From the NCBI RefSeq assembly GCF_000759345.1, contig NZ_JPZL01000001.1:744001-808000 (forward strand): 64,000 nucleotides of DNA, given 5' to 3'. This document shows, one piece after another, positions 8,814 through 18,097 of this stretch. Each line of letters begins with the position of its first letter. Position 1 is the stretch's first letter. Under the pieces are notes generated by a model. That model saw nothing but the letters and a program-made list of their open reading frames with translations, was not told where the DNA came from and ran no database searches. Position numbers and translations under genes: made by a program. Origin of the DNA: Litchfieldella xinjiangensis (GTDB taxonomy: Bacteria > Pseudomonadota > Gammaproteobacteria > Pseudomonadales > Halomonadaceae).

Positions 8814-8829
8814 TCAAGCGGTCGTTTGA
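8814..8829. promoter_or_regulatory. PsrA-like operator 2
   Basis: TCAAGC-ggtc-GTTTGA differs from the first site by one base in the left arm and has the same 4-base spacer. The two sites start exactly 40 bases apart, close to four helical turns. Confidence 0.55.
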
Positions 8830-8868
8830 ATATCGCGGTACGCTTCGACCAAAGGGTAAATGCGCCAA

Positions 8869-9639
8869 TCACTGCATGCGAATGCCACCGTCCAGGCGGA
8901 TTACTTCACCGTTGAGCATGGTGTTGCTGATGATCTGCTCTGCGAGCATGGCGAACTCCGCTGCCTTGCCGAGCCGTTTGGGAAAGGGGACGGCTTCGGA
9001 TAGCGCGGCGACGGCTTTTTCCGGAAGATCCGCCATCATCGGCGTCTCGAATACCCCCGGGGCAATGCTCATGACTCGGATACCGTGACGTGACAATTCC
9101 CGCGCCAGCGGCAACGTCATCCCGACCACACCCGCCTTGGAGGCACTGTACGCCGCCTGCCCCACCTGACCATCGAAAGCGGCCACCGAGGCGGTGGTGA
9201 TGATCACGCCGCGTTCACCGTCATCACCCGGTGCGTTCGCTGCCATGGCAGCGGCCGCCAGGCGAATCACATTGAACGTGCCTACCAGATTGATTTGCAC
9301 GGTGCGCGCGTAGTCGTCGAGATCGGCGGGGTTTCCTTCACGATCCAACAGCTTGGCCACACTGACCACGCCAGCACAATGCACCACGCCGGCAAAGACA
9401 GACTGCGGACCGCCAAAGGCGGCGGCCGTGTCCACTGCCGCTTGTATCTCTTCAGCGGAGGTGACATCGGCACGTACGGCCCGGGCCGAATCTCCCAGTT
9501 GCTCCGCCAATGCCTCGATCGTGTCGCTCAAGTCGCACAACACGACGTGGGCGCCACCGGCTACCAGCCGCTCGGCAGTAGCGGCACCCAGCCCCGAGGC
9601 GGCACCGGTAACCAAAAACGTTCTGTCTGAAATCTGCAT
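8869..9639 (-). CDS. SDR-family 3-hydroxyacyl-CoA dehydrogenase (type II-like)
   Basis: A 256-residue classical short-chain dehydrogenase. Cofactor motif TGAASGLG (11-18) with an aspartate after beta-2 (CDLSD), implying NAD preference; catalytic S151, Y164 and K168 (YSASK). Overall resemblance is to 17-beta-HSD10 / 3-hydroxyacyl-CoA dehydrogenase type 2, and the end [11 protein letters not shown]-type segment fits. It lies 24 bases downstream of the TetR gene, in the same direction, and 146 bases upstream of the acyl-CoA dehydrogenase, so it probably shares a transcript with the regulator and acts in fatty or branched acyl-CoA oxidation. Confidence 0.87.
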   Translation of the reverse strand: MQISDRTFLVTGAASGLGAATAERLVAGGAHVVLCDLSDTIEALAEQLGDSARAVRADVTSAEEIQAAVDTAAAFGGPQSVFAGVVHCAGVVSVAKLLDREGNPADLDDYARTVQINLVGTFNVIRLAAAAMAANAPGDDGERGVIITTASVAAFDGQVGQAAYSASKAGVVGMTLPLARELSRHGIRVMSIAPGVFETPMMADLPEKAVAALSEAVPFPKRLGKAAEFAMLAEQIISNTMLNGEVIRLDGGIRMQ

Positions 9640-9663
9640 GGCGTGTCTCGCTCCAGGATAGCG

Positions 9664-10245
9664 TCACGCTCGCCCTTGTGGGGTGAGCATCGCGATGAGT
9701 TCATGGGCCAGGTCTTCGGGAGATCGGGGGCCCTCCGGGTCGTACCAGCGCACCGTCCAGTTCAGCGCTCCGAGCACGAAGCGCGATATCAGGAAGCGGT
9801 CGCCACGAATCAATCCGGCCTCCAGCGCATCGCCAATGACCTCCTGCCACAAGGCTTCGTATGCGTCTCGCAGGTGACCGAGATGCTGACGCGCCCCTTC
9901 GTCGAGGCGTCGCCATTCGTAAAGAGCCACGACATGCGCGTTGCGATCGGTGAGCAACGTCTCCAGGTGGGCCCGGGCCATGGCGTGCAGGCGCGCTTCG
10001 GCACTCTCGCCGCAAGTGGCCAGTGCAGCCTGGGCCAGGGTCAGTGCGTTATGGGTCCCCTCTTCAATCACAGCGCAGAGAATTTCCTGCTTGTCGTCGA
10101 AGTGGTGAAACAGGCTGCCTGACTTGATGCCCATCTCCCGGGCCAGCATGCGCACGGTGGTGCGATCGAACCCCTCTTGTACGAAAAGCTGGGCAGCGAT
10201 GCGGGTCAGTTCCTTGCGACGGGGCGACTCGTTCACGACGTTCAT
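9664..10245 (-). CDS. TetR/AcrR family transcriptional regulator
   Basis: A 193-residue regulator. An N-terminal TetR helix-turn-helix is clear (RRKELTRIAAQLFVQEGFDRTTVRMLAREMGIKSGSLFHHF spans about residues 8-48), then a helical ligand domain with ALNWTVRWYDPEGP near the end. The start at 10245 (MNVVNESPRRKEL) was preferred over an open frame 75 bases longer because the longer N-terminus has no family counterpart. It is divergent from the thiolase and co-directional with the SDR. A local repressor of this acyl-CoA block is the likely job; AAGCAAGCGCT near 10254-10272 may be its own operator. Confidence 0.88.
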   Translation of the reverse strand: MNVVNESPRRKELTRIAAQLFVQEGFDRTTVRMLAREMGIKSGSLFHHFDDKQEILCAVIEEGTHNALTLAQAALATCGESAEARLHAMARAHLETLLTDRNAHVVALYEWRRLDEGARQHLGHLRDAYEALWQEVIGDALEAGLIRGDRFLISRFVLGALNWTVRWYDPEGPRSPEDLAHELIAMLTPQGRA

Positions 10246-10253
10246 CGAATTTA

Positions 10254-10272
10254 CACTAGCGCTTGCTTGGTT
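10254..10272. promoter_or_regulatory. possible operator between TetR gene and thiolase
   Basis: Minus strand reads TAACCAAGCAAGCGCTAGT, a partially symmetric element centred on AGCGCT, just upstream of the TetR start codon. AAGCAAGCGCTTG-like sequences are common in front of TetR genes of degradative operons. The symmetry is imperfect. Confidence 0.3.
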
Positions 10273-10388
10273 ATGATGGAGCAAACCATAGGCCCATCCG
10301 ACGGTCAACGCTGTCGCCACCTATGGCCCACTATCTTGTATCGGGGCGATAGCTGCGCCATGTAGAAGCCGCCCCAGGAGTTACAGCC

Positions 10389-11573
10389 ATGTCTCGAGAC
10401 GACATCGTCATACTGTCCGCCGCTCGCACCCCCATGGGCGGCATGCAGGGCAGCCTGTCGAGCCTCACCGCACCTGAGCTCGCCGCGACCGCCATTCGCG
10501 CCGCCCTCGAGCGTGCCAAGCTCGATAGCACGTCCATCGACGAAGGCATCCTCGGCTGCGTGTTGCCAGGCGGGGTCAAGCAGGGTCCGGCCCGCCAGGC
10601 CATGCGCCAGGCCGGTATTCCCGATGCCATCGGTGCCACCACTATCAACAAGCTGTGCGGCTCTGGCATGAAGGCTGCCATGCTGGCACACGACCTGATC
10701 CGTGCCGGTAGCGGCGAGATCGTGCTGGCCGGTGGCATGGAATCGATGTCCAATGCCCCGCACATCCTGACCAAGGCGCGCAGCGGCTACCGTCTGGGCC
10801 ACGGTGAGTTGAAGGACCATATGTTCTACGACGGCCTCGAAGATGCCGAAACGGGAAAGCTGATGGGCGTCTTCGCCCAGCAGGTGGCCGATGAGCGGGG
10901 CTACTCCCGCGAGCGTATGGACGACTTCGCCATTGCCTCGCTGGAGCGTGCCATGGCCGCCCACGAAGCCGGCCATCTCAAGGGCGAAATGGCGCCCGTC
11001 ACCGTGACCACGCGCCAAGGCGACAGCGTGGTCGACCATGACGAGCAGCCGTTCCAGGCCAAACTCGACAAGATCCGCACCCTGCGCCCGGCCTTTGCCA
11101 AGGACGGTACCATCACCGCCGCCAATGCCAGCTCGATCTCGGATGGGGCCTCGGCGTTGATACTTGCGAGCCAATCCGCAGCGGACCAGCACGGCGCCTG
11201 CCCCATCGCGCGCATGCTGGGCCACGCCACGCATTCCCAGCACCCCAGCGAATTTACCGTGGCGCCGGTGGGCGCCATCGATAAGCTGCTGAAAAAGCTC
11301 CGCTGGGGAGTGAATGATGTCGACCTGTTCGAGATCAACGAAGCCTTTGCCGTGGTCACGCTGCTGGCCATGGACGGGCTCAGCATCTCTCACGACAAGG
11401 TCAATGTGTTCGGTGGCGCCTGTGCCCAGGGCCATCCGGTGGGCTCAACCGGCTCTCGCATCATTGCCACACTGATCAATGCCTTGCGCGTCAAGGGCGG
11501 CCGACGCGGCGTCGCCAGCCTGTGCATCGGTGGCGGCGAAGCCACGGCCGTGGCCATCGAGCTGGTCGATTAA
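10389..11573 (+). CDS. acetyl-CoA C-acyltransferase (thiolase)
   Basis: A 394-residue thiolase, cytoplasmic. Nucleophile C90 in NKLCGSGMKA, the NEAFA loop, H349 in GGACAQGHPVGSTG and the second cysteine C379 in LCIGGGEA are all present. Length and sequence fit the acetyl-CoA acetyltransferase (AtoB/PhaA-like) class, which either condenses two acetyl-CoA or cleaves acetoacetyl-CoA; a broader 3-ketoacyl-CoA thiolase role is possible. It is divergent from the TetR gene, with an AGGAG ribosome site before the ATG. Its stop codon overlaps that of the convergent chrA. Confidence 0.93.
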   Translation: MSRDDIVILSAARTPMGGMQGSLSSLTAPELAATAIRAALERAKLDSTSIDEGILGCVLPGGVKQGPARQAMRQAGIPDAIGATTINKLCGSGMKAAMLAHDLIRAGSGEIVLAGGMESMSNAPHILTKARSGYRLGHGELKDHMFYDGLEDAETGKLMGVFAQQVADERGYSRERMDDFAIASLERAMAAHEAGHLKGEMAPVTVTTRQGDSVVDHDEQPFQAKLDKIRTLRPAFAKDGTITAANASSISDGASALILASQSAADQHGACPIARMLGHATHSQHPSEFTVAPVGAIDKLLKKLRWGVNDVDLFEINEAFAVVTLLAMDGLSISHDKVNVFGGACAQGHPVGSTGSRIIATLINALRVKGGRRGVASLCIGGGEATAVAIELVD

Positions 11574-12772
11574 GCGCCCAAATCGACGATAAGACCGCCC
11601 AGGGCCACGACCGGCACGACGGCCCAGGGCGGAACCCTCCATACCGTCAGCAGCACGAAGCCCGTCAGCGCCACGGCAAAATCAAACGGGGTGAGCACCG
11701 CGCTGGTCCAGACCGGGTGATAGAACGCTGCCCCGAGAATGCCCACCGCCGCCGCATTGGCACCGTAAATCAACGCCTGGGCACCGGGACGCTGTCGAAA
11801 GCTACCCCAGAAGGACAACACGCCTATCAGCAGAAGAAAACCGGGCAGGAAAATGGCCAGCAAAGCCAGGCCCGCCCCCACTAGGCCATGGGGCGAGAGT
11901 TCAACTAACGCGCCCAGATAAGCCGAAAAGGTGAAAAGCGGGCCTGGAACCGCTTGCGCCGCACCATAGCCCGTCAGAAACCGATCCGCATCGACCCAGC
12001 CGGACGCCACGACCTCGGCCTGCAGCAGCGGCAACACGACATGACCGCCTCCGAACACCAGCGTCCCGGCGCGATAGAACGCATCGACGACGCTGATCGC
12101 CTGACCGGCCCCCATCCACACCCATAGCGGCAATCCCAGCAGCAACATAAAGAACAGGCCCAGCGCCGCCAGGCCAGCCCTGCGCGTCACCGGGAGTGAG
12201 AGCGAATGCGTGCTGCCGTAAAGCGCGCCGCGATAGACGACTCGACCTACCAGGGCGCCCATGCCAATGGCCGCCACCTGCCCCAATGGGTCATTGACGC
12301 TCACGACGATGATAGCCGCCATCAAGGCGATCGTGGCCCGGGCCCGGTCCGGGCACAGGTTCCGAGCCATGCCCCAGACGGCATGGGCGACGATCGCCAC
12401 GGCAACGAGCTTGAGCCCGTGTACCAAGCCGCTGCCCAGCGGGCCTTGCAACGCATTCGCCGCAAAGGCGAACAGCACCATGAGGATCGCCGAAGGAAGC
12501 GTGAACGCAAGCCACGCCGCCGCCGCCCCCCAGGGCCCCGCGCGCAGCAGCCCCAGAGCAAAACCCACCTGGCTGCTGGCTGGCCCGGGAAGAAACTGAC
12601 ACAGGGCCACCAGCTCGGCATAGCTCTGTTCGTCGAGCCACTTCCGACGCACCACGAACGCCTCGCGGAAATAGCCCAGGTGCGCAATAGGCCCGCCGAA
12701 GGCCGTCAATCCCAGCAGCAGAAAGGCCGAGAATACCTCGCGCGCCCGGTAAGCGGGCGATTCCACTCTCAC
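11570..12772 (-). CDS. chrA: chromate transporter ChrA, two-domain form
   Basis: A 400-residue inner-membrane protein of the CHR family long form. The two homologous halves each begin with the family pattern: [20 protein letters not shown]...[15 protein letters not shown] in the first and [20 protein letters not shown]...[17 protein letters not shown] in the second. ChrA expels chromate using membrane potential. The GTG at 12772 was chosen as start because it makes a GTGA overlap with the crcB stop (12769-12772); the open frame continues upstream but has no family match. The 3' end overlaps the thiolase stop. Confidence 0.92.
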   Translation of the reverse strand: MRVESPAYRAREVFSAFLLLGLTAFGGPIAHLGYFREAFVVRRKWLDEQSYAELVALCQFLPGPASSQVGFALGLLRAGPWGAAAAWLAFTLPSAILMVLFAFAANALQGPLGSGLVHGLKLVAVAIVAHAVWGMARNLCPDRARATIALMAAIIVVSVNDPLGQVAAIGMGALVGRVVYRGALYGSTHSLSLPVTRRAGLAALGLFFMLLLGLPLWVWMGAGQAISVVDAFYRAGTLVFGGGHVVLPLLQAEVVASGWVDADRFLTGYGAAQAVPGPLFTFSAYLGALVELSPHGLVGAGLALLAIFLPGFLLLIGVLSFWGSFRQRPGAQALIYGANAAAVGILGAAFYHPVWTSAVLTPFDFAVALTGFVLLTVWRVPPWAVVPVVALGGLIVDLGA

Positions 12773-13167
12773 CGTAGCGCCCCCAGCAGGGCGCGAAGGC
12801 CTGCAAACGTGGCCAGGCCCAGCCCGGTCATCAGCAAGGAGCCTCCCAAATGCAACGCAATTCCACCCAACGCGGCTCCCCAGCGCTCGGCCTGGATATT
12901 GCCAAACATCTCGGCGGAAAAGGTCGAGAATGTCGTCAAAGCGCCCAGGAATCCCGTTACCACGAAGAGTCGCCACTCGGGTGAAAGCGAGGGGAGATAG
13001 GCAAATACCCCGATAGCGATACCGATCGCCCAGGCCCCGAGCCAGTTGGCTACCAATGTGCCCGGCGGAATGGTCGGAAACGCGGCATTGAGCCAAAGCC
13101 CCAGCAGCCACCTCAGGTTGGCACCCAGCACGGCGCCGGCGCTGACGGCAAGTATCGATAATCCCAT
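12769..13167 (-). CDS. crcB: fluoride ion channel CrcB/Fluc
   Basis: A 132-residue membrane protein with four helices, the size of bacterial Fluc channels. Diagnostic stretches: [23 protein letters not shown] (pore asparagine), and [15 protein letters not shown], which holds the conserved phenylalanine/threonine track. CrcB exports fluoride as a dual-topology dimer. The start at 13167 begins the family N-terminus; an open frame extends further up. No fluoride riboswitch was recognised upstream. It is translationally coupled to chrA, making an anion-export pair. Confidence 0.93.
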   Translation of the reverse strand: MGLSILAVSAGAVLGANLRWLLGLWLNAAFPTIPPGTLVANWLGAWAIGIAIGVFAYLPSLSPEWRLFVVTGFLGALTTFSTFSAEMFGNIQAERWGAALGGIALHLGGSLLMTGLGLATFAGLRALLGALR

Positions 13168-13278
13168 GCACCCTATCCTTTTGTTCGGCTTGGCTTGTGT
13201 ACCACGGGCGTGTGACATCGTGAAGGCAAGTATCGAGAGGCTCACCATGTGGGGAGGCGGCCGTAGTGTGGCAACGGA

Positions 13279-13306
13279 TTGACACATACGAATTACCATA
13301 TATCTT
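13279..13306 (+). promoter_or_regulatory. promoter of acr3 with CCATATAT element
   Basis: TTGACA (13279-13284), 16 bases, TATCTT (13301-13306) is a good sigma-70 promoter. CCATATAT (13296-13303) overlaps the -10 element and is identical to one arm plus flank of the inverted repeat in front of gapdh (20743-20760), suggesting a common repressor. Confidence 0.6.
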
Positions 13307-13362
13307 CTGAACCTTCCAATGGAGCATCAGGTACCTCTCCCCGAGACGCAAGGAAACCGACC

Positions 13363-14442
13363 GTGAGCGCACAACAGCAGCAACAGGCTAAAAGCATCGC
13401 CGAAGGCATGGGCGTGTTTGAGCGTTACCTCTCGTTATGGGTAGCGTTGGCCATCGTCGCAGGTATAGTGCTCGGCCAATTTGCGCCGGCGGCCCCCCAG
13501 GCCCTCGCGCGTTTCGAGGTTGCCCAGGTTTCTATTCCCGTCGCCATTTTGATCTGGGCAATGATCTTCCCGATGATGTTGCAGATCGATTTCAGCTCGG
13601 TACTCGGCGTACGCCGCCAGCCCAAGGGGTTGGTGATCACGACCACGGTCAATTGGTTGATCAAGCCGTTCAGCATGTTCGCCATCGCCTGGTTCTTCCT
13701 GATGGTGGCGTTCCGCCCATGGATACCCGAACCGCTGGCCCAGCAATACCTGGCAGGTGCCATCCTGCTGGGTGCGGCCCCTTGTACGGCCATGGTCTTC
13801 GTCTGGAGCACGCTCACCCGGGGCGATGCCGCCTACACCCTGGTACAGGTCTCGGTGAACGACATGATCATGCTGTTCGCCTTCGCTCCCATCGTGGTCC
13901 TTCTGCTCGGGGTGTCGAACATTCAAGTCCCCTGGGATACGGTCGCGCTGTCGGTAGTGCTCTACATCGTGATCCCGCTCACCGCCGGCTATGCGACTCG
14001 GCGGATAGTGATCGCCCGGCGGGGGGCTGCATGGTTCGATGATGTCTTCTTGAAGCGCGTGGCCCCGGTCACGCCGATCGGGCTAATCGTTACGCTGGTC
14101 CTACTCTTCGCCTTTCAGGGTGAGGTCCTGCTCGACAACCCGCTGCACATCGTGCTGATCGCGATTCCGCTGATCGTACAGACCTTCCTGATCTTCTTTC
14201 TCGCCTACGGCTGGGCCAAGCTGTGGCGGGTACCCCATTGCGTGGCGGCCCCCGGTGCGATGATCGGCGCCAGCAATTTCTTCGAGTTGGCCGTGGCCGC
14301 GGCCATCGCCCTGTTCGGGCTGCAATCGGGTGCGGCACTGGCCACGGTGGTGGGCGTACTCGTAGAGGTACCGGTCATGCTGGCACTGGTGCGTATCGCC
14401 AACGATACACGGCATCACTTCCCTGCCGCTGGACGCGACTGA
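13363..14442 (+). CDS. acr3: arsenite efflux transporter Acr3
   Basis: A 359-residue inner-membrane arsenite/H+ antiporter of the Acr3 (BART) family, about ten helices. Diagnostic segments: MIFPMMLQIDFSSV, LGAAPCTAMVFVWS with the conserved cysteine (C141), QVSVNDMIMLFAFAP, and GASNFFELAVAAAIALFG with the conserved glutamate. The frame opens with a TTG at 13279, but that codon is the promoter -35 box, so the GTG at 13363 with AAGGA eight bases upstream was taken. It removes As(III) produced by an arsenate reductase that is not in this window. phnDCEE follows 93 bases downstream. Confidence 0.93.
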   Translation: MSAQQQQQAKSIAEGMGVFERYLSLWVALAIVAGIVLGQFAPAAPQALARFEVAQVSIPVAILIWAMIFPMMLQIDFSSVLGVRRQPKGLVITTTVNWLIKPFSMFAIAWFFLMVAFRPWIPEPLAQQYLAGAILLGAAPCTAMVFVWSTLTRGDAAYTLVQVSVNDMIMLFAFAPIVVLLLGVSNIQVPWDTVALSVVLYIVIPLTAGYATRRIVIARRGAAWFDDVFLKRVAPVTPIGLIVTLVLLFAFQGEVLLDNPLHIVLIAIPLIVQTFLIFFLAYGWAKLWRVPHCVAAPGAMIGASNFFELAVAAAIALFGLQSGAALATVVGVLVEVPVMLALVRIANDTRHHFPAAGRD

Positions 14443-14535
14443 GCCCCGTCATGAAGCCGTCACCTGTCTGACGCTTAACTGTCACGTGGCTTGTCCACCA
14501 TGGCCGCTGTTGATAACGACAGCAAGGAACTGGCC

Positions 14536-15507
14536 ATGCCAATCACTTTGGAACGTACCCTTATCGGAACCGCCATCCTTGGCGCAGCGCTGGCAACGAG
14601 CCTATCGGTTGCCCACGCCGAATTCTCGCTCAGCGAGCGCTACACCGACGCCGATGGCGACCTGGTAGCGGACATTCCCGAAGACGAGTCGCAGTGGCTC
14701 GACCCGGACACCTTGGTCTTTGCCTACACGCCGGTCGAAGACCCTGCCGTGTATGCCGACGTATGGGCCGGTTTCCTGTCGCACATGGAGGAAAAGACCG
14801 GCAAGAAGGTCCAGTTCTTCCCGGTGCAATCCAACGCTGCACAGATCGAAGCCATGCGGGCTGGGCGCTTGCATGTGGCAGGCTTCAACACCGGCTCGAA
14901 CCCCCTGGCCGTGTCGTGTGCCGGTTTCCGTCCCTTTGCCATGATGGCGGCCGAGGATGGCTCGTTCGGCTATGAAATGGAGATCATCACGTATCCGGGA
15001 TCAGAGATTCGTGAAGTCGAGGACATCCGCGGTCGCACGCTGACCCACACCTCCGAGACCTCGAATTCAGGCTTCAAGGCGCCTACGGCTCTGATGGAAT
15101 CCGAATTCGGCATGGTGTCGGGCGAGGATTACCAGGTCGATTTCTCGGGCAAGCATGACAACTCCGTCCTGGGTGTCGCCAACAAGGACTATGAAGTGGC
15201 GACCATCGCCAACTCGGTCAAGACACGCATGCTCGAGCGCGGCGTGATCGAGGAAGACCAGATAGAGGTGATCTACCAGTCCGATACCTTCCCCACCACT
15301 GGGTATGGCGTGGTCTACAACCTGACCCCCGAGCTTCAAGAAGCCATTCAGGAGGCATTCTTCAGCTTCGACTGGGAAGGCTCGGCGCTGGCAGAAGAGT
15401 TCGGCCGCAACGGTGAAGAGAAGTTCATCCCCATCACCTTCAAGGAACACTGGGCGGTCATCCGCCAGATCGACGATGCAAACGGTGTCGAATACGACTG
15501 CCCCTGA
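14536..15507 (+). CDS. phnD: phosphonate/phosphite/phosphate ABC transporter substrate-binding protein
   Basis: A 323-residue periplasmic binding protein. Signal peptide to about residue 28 (LSVAHAEF). The mature part matches PhnD/PtxB: FAYTPVEDPAVYADVWAGFLSHMEEKTGKKV, the anion-binding loops around RAGRLHVAGFNTGSNPLAV, and THTSETSNSGFKAPTALM (the S-T/S-N-S loop that binds the phosphoryl group). The ATG at 14536 with AAGGA upstream was preferred to a frame opening 45 bases earlier. Next to acr3 and opposite arsJ/gapdh, the ligand may be a phosphorus oxyanion needed under arsenate stress; exact specificity is not deducible. Confidence 0.9.
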   Translation: MPITLERTLIGTAILGAALATSLSVAHAEFSLSERYTDADGDLVADIPEDESQWLDPDTLVFAYTPVEDPAVYADVWAGFLSHMEEKTGKKVQFFPVQSNAAQIEAMRAGRLHVAGFNTGSNPLAVSCAGFRPFAMMAAEDGSFGYEMEIITYPGSEIREVEDIRGRTLTHTSETSNSGFKAPTALMESEFGMVSGEDYQVDFSGKHDNSVLGVANKDYEVATIANSVKTRMLERGVIEEDQIEVIYQSDTFPTTGYGVVYNLTPELQEAIQEAFFSFDWEGSALAEEFGRNGEEKFIPITFKEHWAVIRQIDDANGVEYDCP

Positions 15508-15547
15508 TTCTAGGTCGTTTCGGCTCATATCGGAGTGAGCTTCGTTG

Positions 15548-15570
15548 GCGCGGACACACTTTGTCCGCGC
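15548..15570 (+). promoter_or_regulatory. stem-loop between phnD and phnC
   Basis: Perfect 9-base stem GCGCGGACA / TGTCCGCGC with loop CACTT, in the 85-base gap between phnD and phnC. It lacks a T-run, so it probably protects the phnD message 3' end or attenuates, giving more binding protein than ATPase/permease. Confidence 0.65.
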
Positions 15571-15592
15571 TTACCGTTTGTTAGAGGTCGTC

Positions 15593-16414
15593 ATGTTAAC
15601 CATCAAGCATCTTTCCAAGACTTACCCAACCGGCGATACCGCCCTGCGTGACGTCTCCTTCAGCGTGTCCCGTGGTCAGGTACTCGGGCTGATCGGTCCT
15701 TCCGGAGCGGGCAAGTCGACTCTGATTCGCTGCATCAACTGTCTCGTTGCGCCGTCATCAGGCGAAGTGGCCCTTGGCGGCACCGAGCTCGTCTCCCTCA
15801 ATGGCGCCGAGCTACGCCGCGCTCGCCGCCGAATCGGCATGATCTTCCAGGAGTACGCGCTGGTCGAACGATTGACGGTGATGGAAAACGTACTTTCGGG
15901 GCGCCTGGGCTATGTCCCCTTCTGGCGCAGTTTCACCCGGCGTTTTCCAGGCCCGGATATCGAAAACGCCTATCGGTTGCTGGATCGTGTCGGCCTACTC
16001 GCGCATGCAGACAAACGCGCCGATGCCCTATCCGGTGGCCAACGTCAGCGTGTGGGGATCGCCCGCGCCTTGGCCCAGGAACCCGACCTGCTTCTGATCG
16101 ACGAGCCCACTGCGAGTCTCGATCCCAAGACCAGCCGACAGATCATGCGCCTGATTCAAGAGATCTGCCTCGAAAGAAACCTGCCGGCTATCGTCAACAT
16201 CCACGATGTGCCGCTGGCCAAGCAGTTCATGGACAGAATCATCGGGTTACGTGCCGGGCAGGTCGTGTTCGACGGGACGCCGGCCACCCTGACCGAGCCA
16301 GTACTCACCGACATCTACGGTACCGAGGATTGGACGGCCATGCGTCAGGAGCATGAAGACGATAAGGACGCCGAGCGGGACGCGGCCCTACACTTGGCGG
16401 GGGTCGCTCGATGA
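15593..16414 (+). CDS. phnC: phosphonate-type ABC transporter ATP-binding protein
   Basis: A 273-residue ABC ATPase. Walker [10 protein letters not shown] (35-43), Q-loop FQEY (85-88), signature LSGGQ (146-150), Walker B LLLIDEP (166-172), switch histidine in NIHDVPLA. The PhnC-specific insert between Q-loop and signature ([18 protein letters not shown]) is present. The ATG at 15593, preceded by GAGG, fits the family N-terminus; a TTG further up is inside the hairpin region. The stop overlaps phnE by ATGA. Confidence 0.94.
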   Translation: MLTIKHLSKTYPTGDTALRDVSFSVSRGQVLGLIGPSGAGKSTLIRCINCLVAPSSGEVALGGTELVSLNGAELRRARRRIGMIFQEYALVERLTVMENVLSGRLGYVPFWRSFTRRFPGPDIENAYRLLDRVGLLAHADKRADALSGGQRQRVGIARALAQEPDLLLIDEPTASLDPKTSRQIMRLIQEICLERNLPAIVNIHDVPLAKQFMDRIIGLRAGQVVFDGTPATLTEPVLTDIYGTEDWTAMRQEHEDDKDAERDAALHLAGVAR

Positions 16415-17220
16415 GCCAGGCCGCCTCCTATCCCAAGCAGTGGAAACGCCCCCCACAGATCATTCGGGACCGGCGCTGGCGGTGGGCGATCCAATTGGCA
16501 ATCCTGGCCTACCTCGTCATGGCCTTCGGCTCGTTGGAAGTGAGCTGGAGCCGAGTGATCGATGGCCTGGAACGCGGACAGCGCTTCGTGGAAGGCTTTT
16601 TGCAGCCCGACTTCACCAGCCGCTGGCGAGACATCCAGCAAGGCCTGATCGAAAGTCTCACCATGACCTTGACCGCAACGGTGGTAGGGGTGCTGGTCTC
16701 GGTGCCCATCGGCATAGGCGCCGCCCGCAACCTCGTTCCTCGTCCCGTCTACATGGTGTGTCGTTCAATCATTGCCGTCAGTCGCTCGCTGCAGGAAATC
16801 ATCATTGCGATCTTTCTCGTGGCGATGTTCGGCTTCGGCCCGTTTGCCGGGTTCATCACCTTGGCCTTCGCCTCGATCGGCTTTCTATCGAAGCTTCTGG
16901 CTGACGACATCGAGGAAATCGATGAAAGCCAGGCCGAAGCGATTCGCGCAACCGGCGCCAGCTGGTGGCAACTCTTGCATTATGCGGTGCAACCACAGGT
17001 CATGCCTCGCCTGATTGGCCTCTCCCTGTATCGCCTCGATATCAACTTCCGCGAGAGCGCCGTCATCGGCATCGTCGGCGCGGGCGGTATCGGCGCCACC
17101 CTGAACACGGCCATCGATCGCTACGAATACGACAGTGCCGGTGCCATCCTGCTGATCGTCATCGGCATTGTCATGGTGGTCGAGTACAGCTCCAGTTATC
17201 TCAGAAGGTTTCTTCAATGA
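16411..17220 (+). CDS. phnE: phosphonate-type ABC transporter permease (first)
   Basis: A 269-residue inner-membrane permease, with BPD_transp_1 core. Cytoplasmic N-terminus, TM1 about residues 28-46, then the domain with the EAA-type coupling loop [25 protein letters not shown] and the PhnE ending [18 protein letters not shown]. It overlaps phnC by 4 bases at its start and the second phnE by 4 bases at its end, so all three are translationally coupled. Confidence 0.93.
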   Translation: MSQAASYPKQWKRPPQIIRDRRWRWAIQLAILAYLVMAFGSLEVSWSRVIDGLERGQRFVEGFLQPDFTSRWRDIQQGLIESLTMTLTATVVGVLVSVPIGIGAARNLVPRPVYMVCRSIIAVSRSLQEIIIAIFLVAMFGFGPFAGFITLAFASIGFLSKLLADDIEEIDESQAEAIRATGASWWQLLHYAVQPQVMPRLIGLSLYRLDINFRESAVIGIVGAGGIGATLNTAIDRYEYDSAGAILLIVIGIVMVVEYSSSYLRRFLQ

Positions 17221-18047
17221 GCCATTCGACGCCAAGCGGTAATCCCGAACACTACTCTCAGATATGGACCTTCCGCACGCCGCGAGCGCGCCTTGCCCTG
17301 TGGGCGGGCTGGCTACTGCTGGTGGCCCTGTTCGTAGGGTGCTGGCACGTCATGAATGCCAATACGATGTGGGTGTTCGTCACCGACGCACCCACCCAGG
17401 CAGCCGATATCGGCAATCGCATGTTTCCGCCTCGGCTGAGTTATTTGCCGGAGCTGATGAAGCCACTCTGGGATACGCTCAACATCGCCACACTGGGCAC
17501 CCTGTTCGGTGTCATCCTGGCCGTCCCCGTTGCCTTCCTCGCCGCGCGCAATACCACGCCTTCCCCGCTTTTCGTGCGCCCTGCCGCCTTGTTCATCATC
17601 GTCACGTCGCGTTCGATCAATTCGCTCATCTGGGCGCTGTTGCTGGTGGCCATCATCGGACCGGGAATCCTGGCAGGCATCATTGCCATTGCCCTGCGTT
17701 CTATTGGCTTTGTCGCCAAGCTCCTTTATGAGGCTATCGAGGAAACGGAGGTCAGCCAGGTCGAAGCCGTTGCCGCGACCGGCGCAAGCCGCGCACAAGT
17801 GCTCAATTACGCCATCGTGCCGCAGGTGTTTCCTGCCTTCCTGGGGATCTCGGTATTCCGGTGGGATATCAATATCCGTGAAAGTACCATTCTCGGCCTG
17901 GTGGGTGCCGGTGGCATCGGGCTCAAGCTGCAATCATCGATCAATGTACTGGCCTGGTCTCAGGTCGCTACTATCCTGCTGCTCATCCTTGGGACGGTGG
18001 TGGTGAGCGAATGGGTCTCGTCTCGGGTACGACACGCCGTGATCTAA
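17217..18047 (+). CDS. phnE: phosphonate-type ABC transporter permease (second)
   Basis: A 276-residue permease related to the upstream phnE. EAA loop EVSQVEAVAATGASRAQVLNYAIVPQ and RWDINIRESTILGLVGAGGIG are present. Start at 17217 inside the ATGA overlap; the open frame reaches upstream into the first phnE but only as antisense-free read-through. Two different PhnE subunits would form a heterodimeric channel, as in several phn/ptx-type systems. Last gene of the rightward cluster; it converges with ynfA. Confidence 0.92.
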   Translation: MSHSTPSGNPEHYSQIWTFRTPRARLALWAGWLLLVALFVGCWHVMNANTMWVFVTDAPTQAADIGNRMFPPRLSYLPELMKPLWDTLNIATLGTLFGVILAVPVAFLAARNTTPSPLFVRPAALFIIVTSRSINSLIWALLLVAIIGPGILAGIIAIALRSIGFVAKLLYEAIEETEVSQVEAVAATGASRAQVLNYAIVPQVFPAFLGISVFRWDINIRESTILGLVGAGGIGLKLQSSINVLAWSQVATILLLILGTVVVSEWVSSRVRHAVI

Positions 18048-18071
18048 CCGGCCTGCCTATCGGGTCACGGT

Positions 18072-18096
18072 TCGCCCAGTCGCTACGCCTGGGCGA
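18072..18096. terminator. possible bidirectional terminator hairpin
   Basis: TCGCCCAG / CTGGGCGA, an 8-base stem with a 9-base loop, lies in the 50-base convergent gap between phnE and ynfA. There is no T-run on either side, so termination would be weak or factor-assisted. Confidence 0.4.
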
Positions 18097-18097
18097 C

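Noticed and set aside
13168-13278. Fluoride riboswitch in front of crcB
   Set aside because: The leader does not show the conserved GGNGATGG start or the GACGCC-type pseudoknot partner of the crcB motif.
13279-13362. TTG start of acr3 giving a 387-residue protein
   Set aside because: The TTG is the -35 box of the promoter, so transcription begins downstream. The GTG at 13363 has a good ribosome site.
14464-14485. PHO box between acr3 and phnD
   Set aside because: CTGTC and CTGTCAC occur but are 15 bases apart instead of 11, and the first copy is incomplete.
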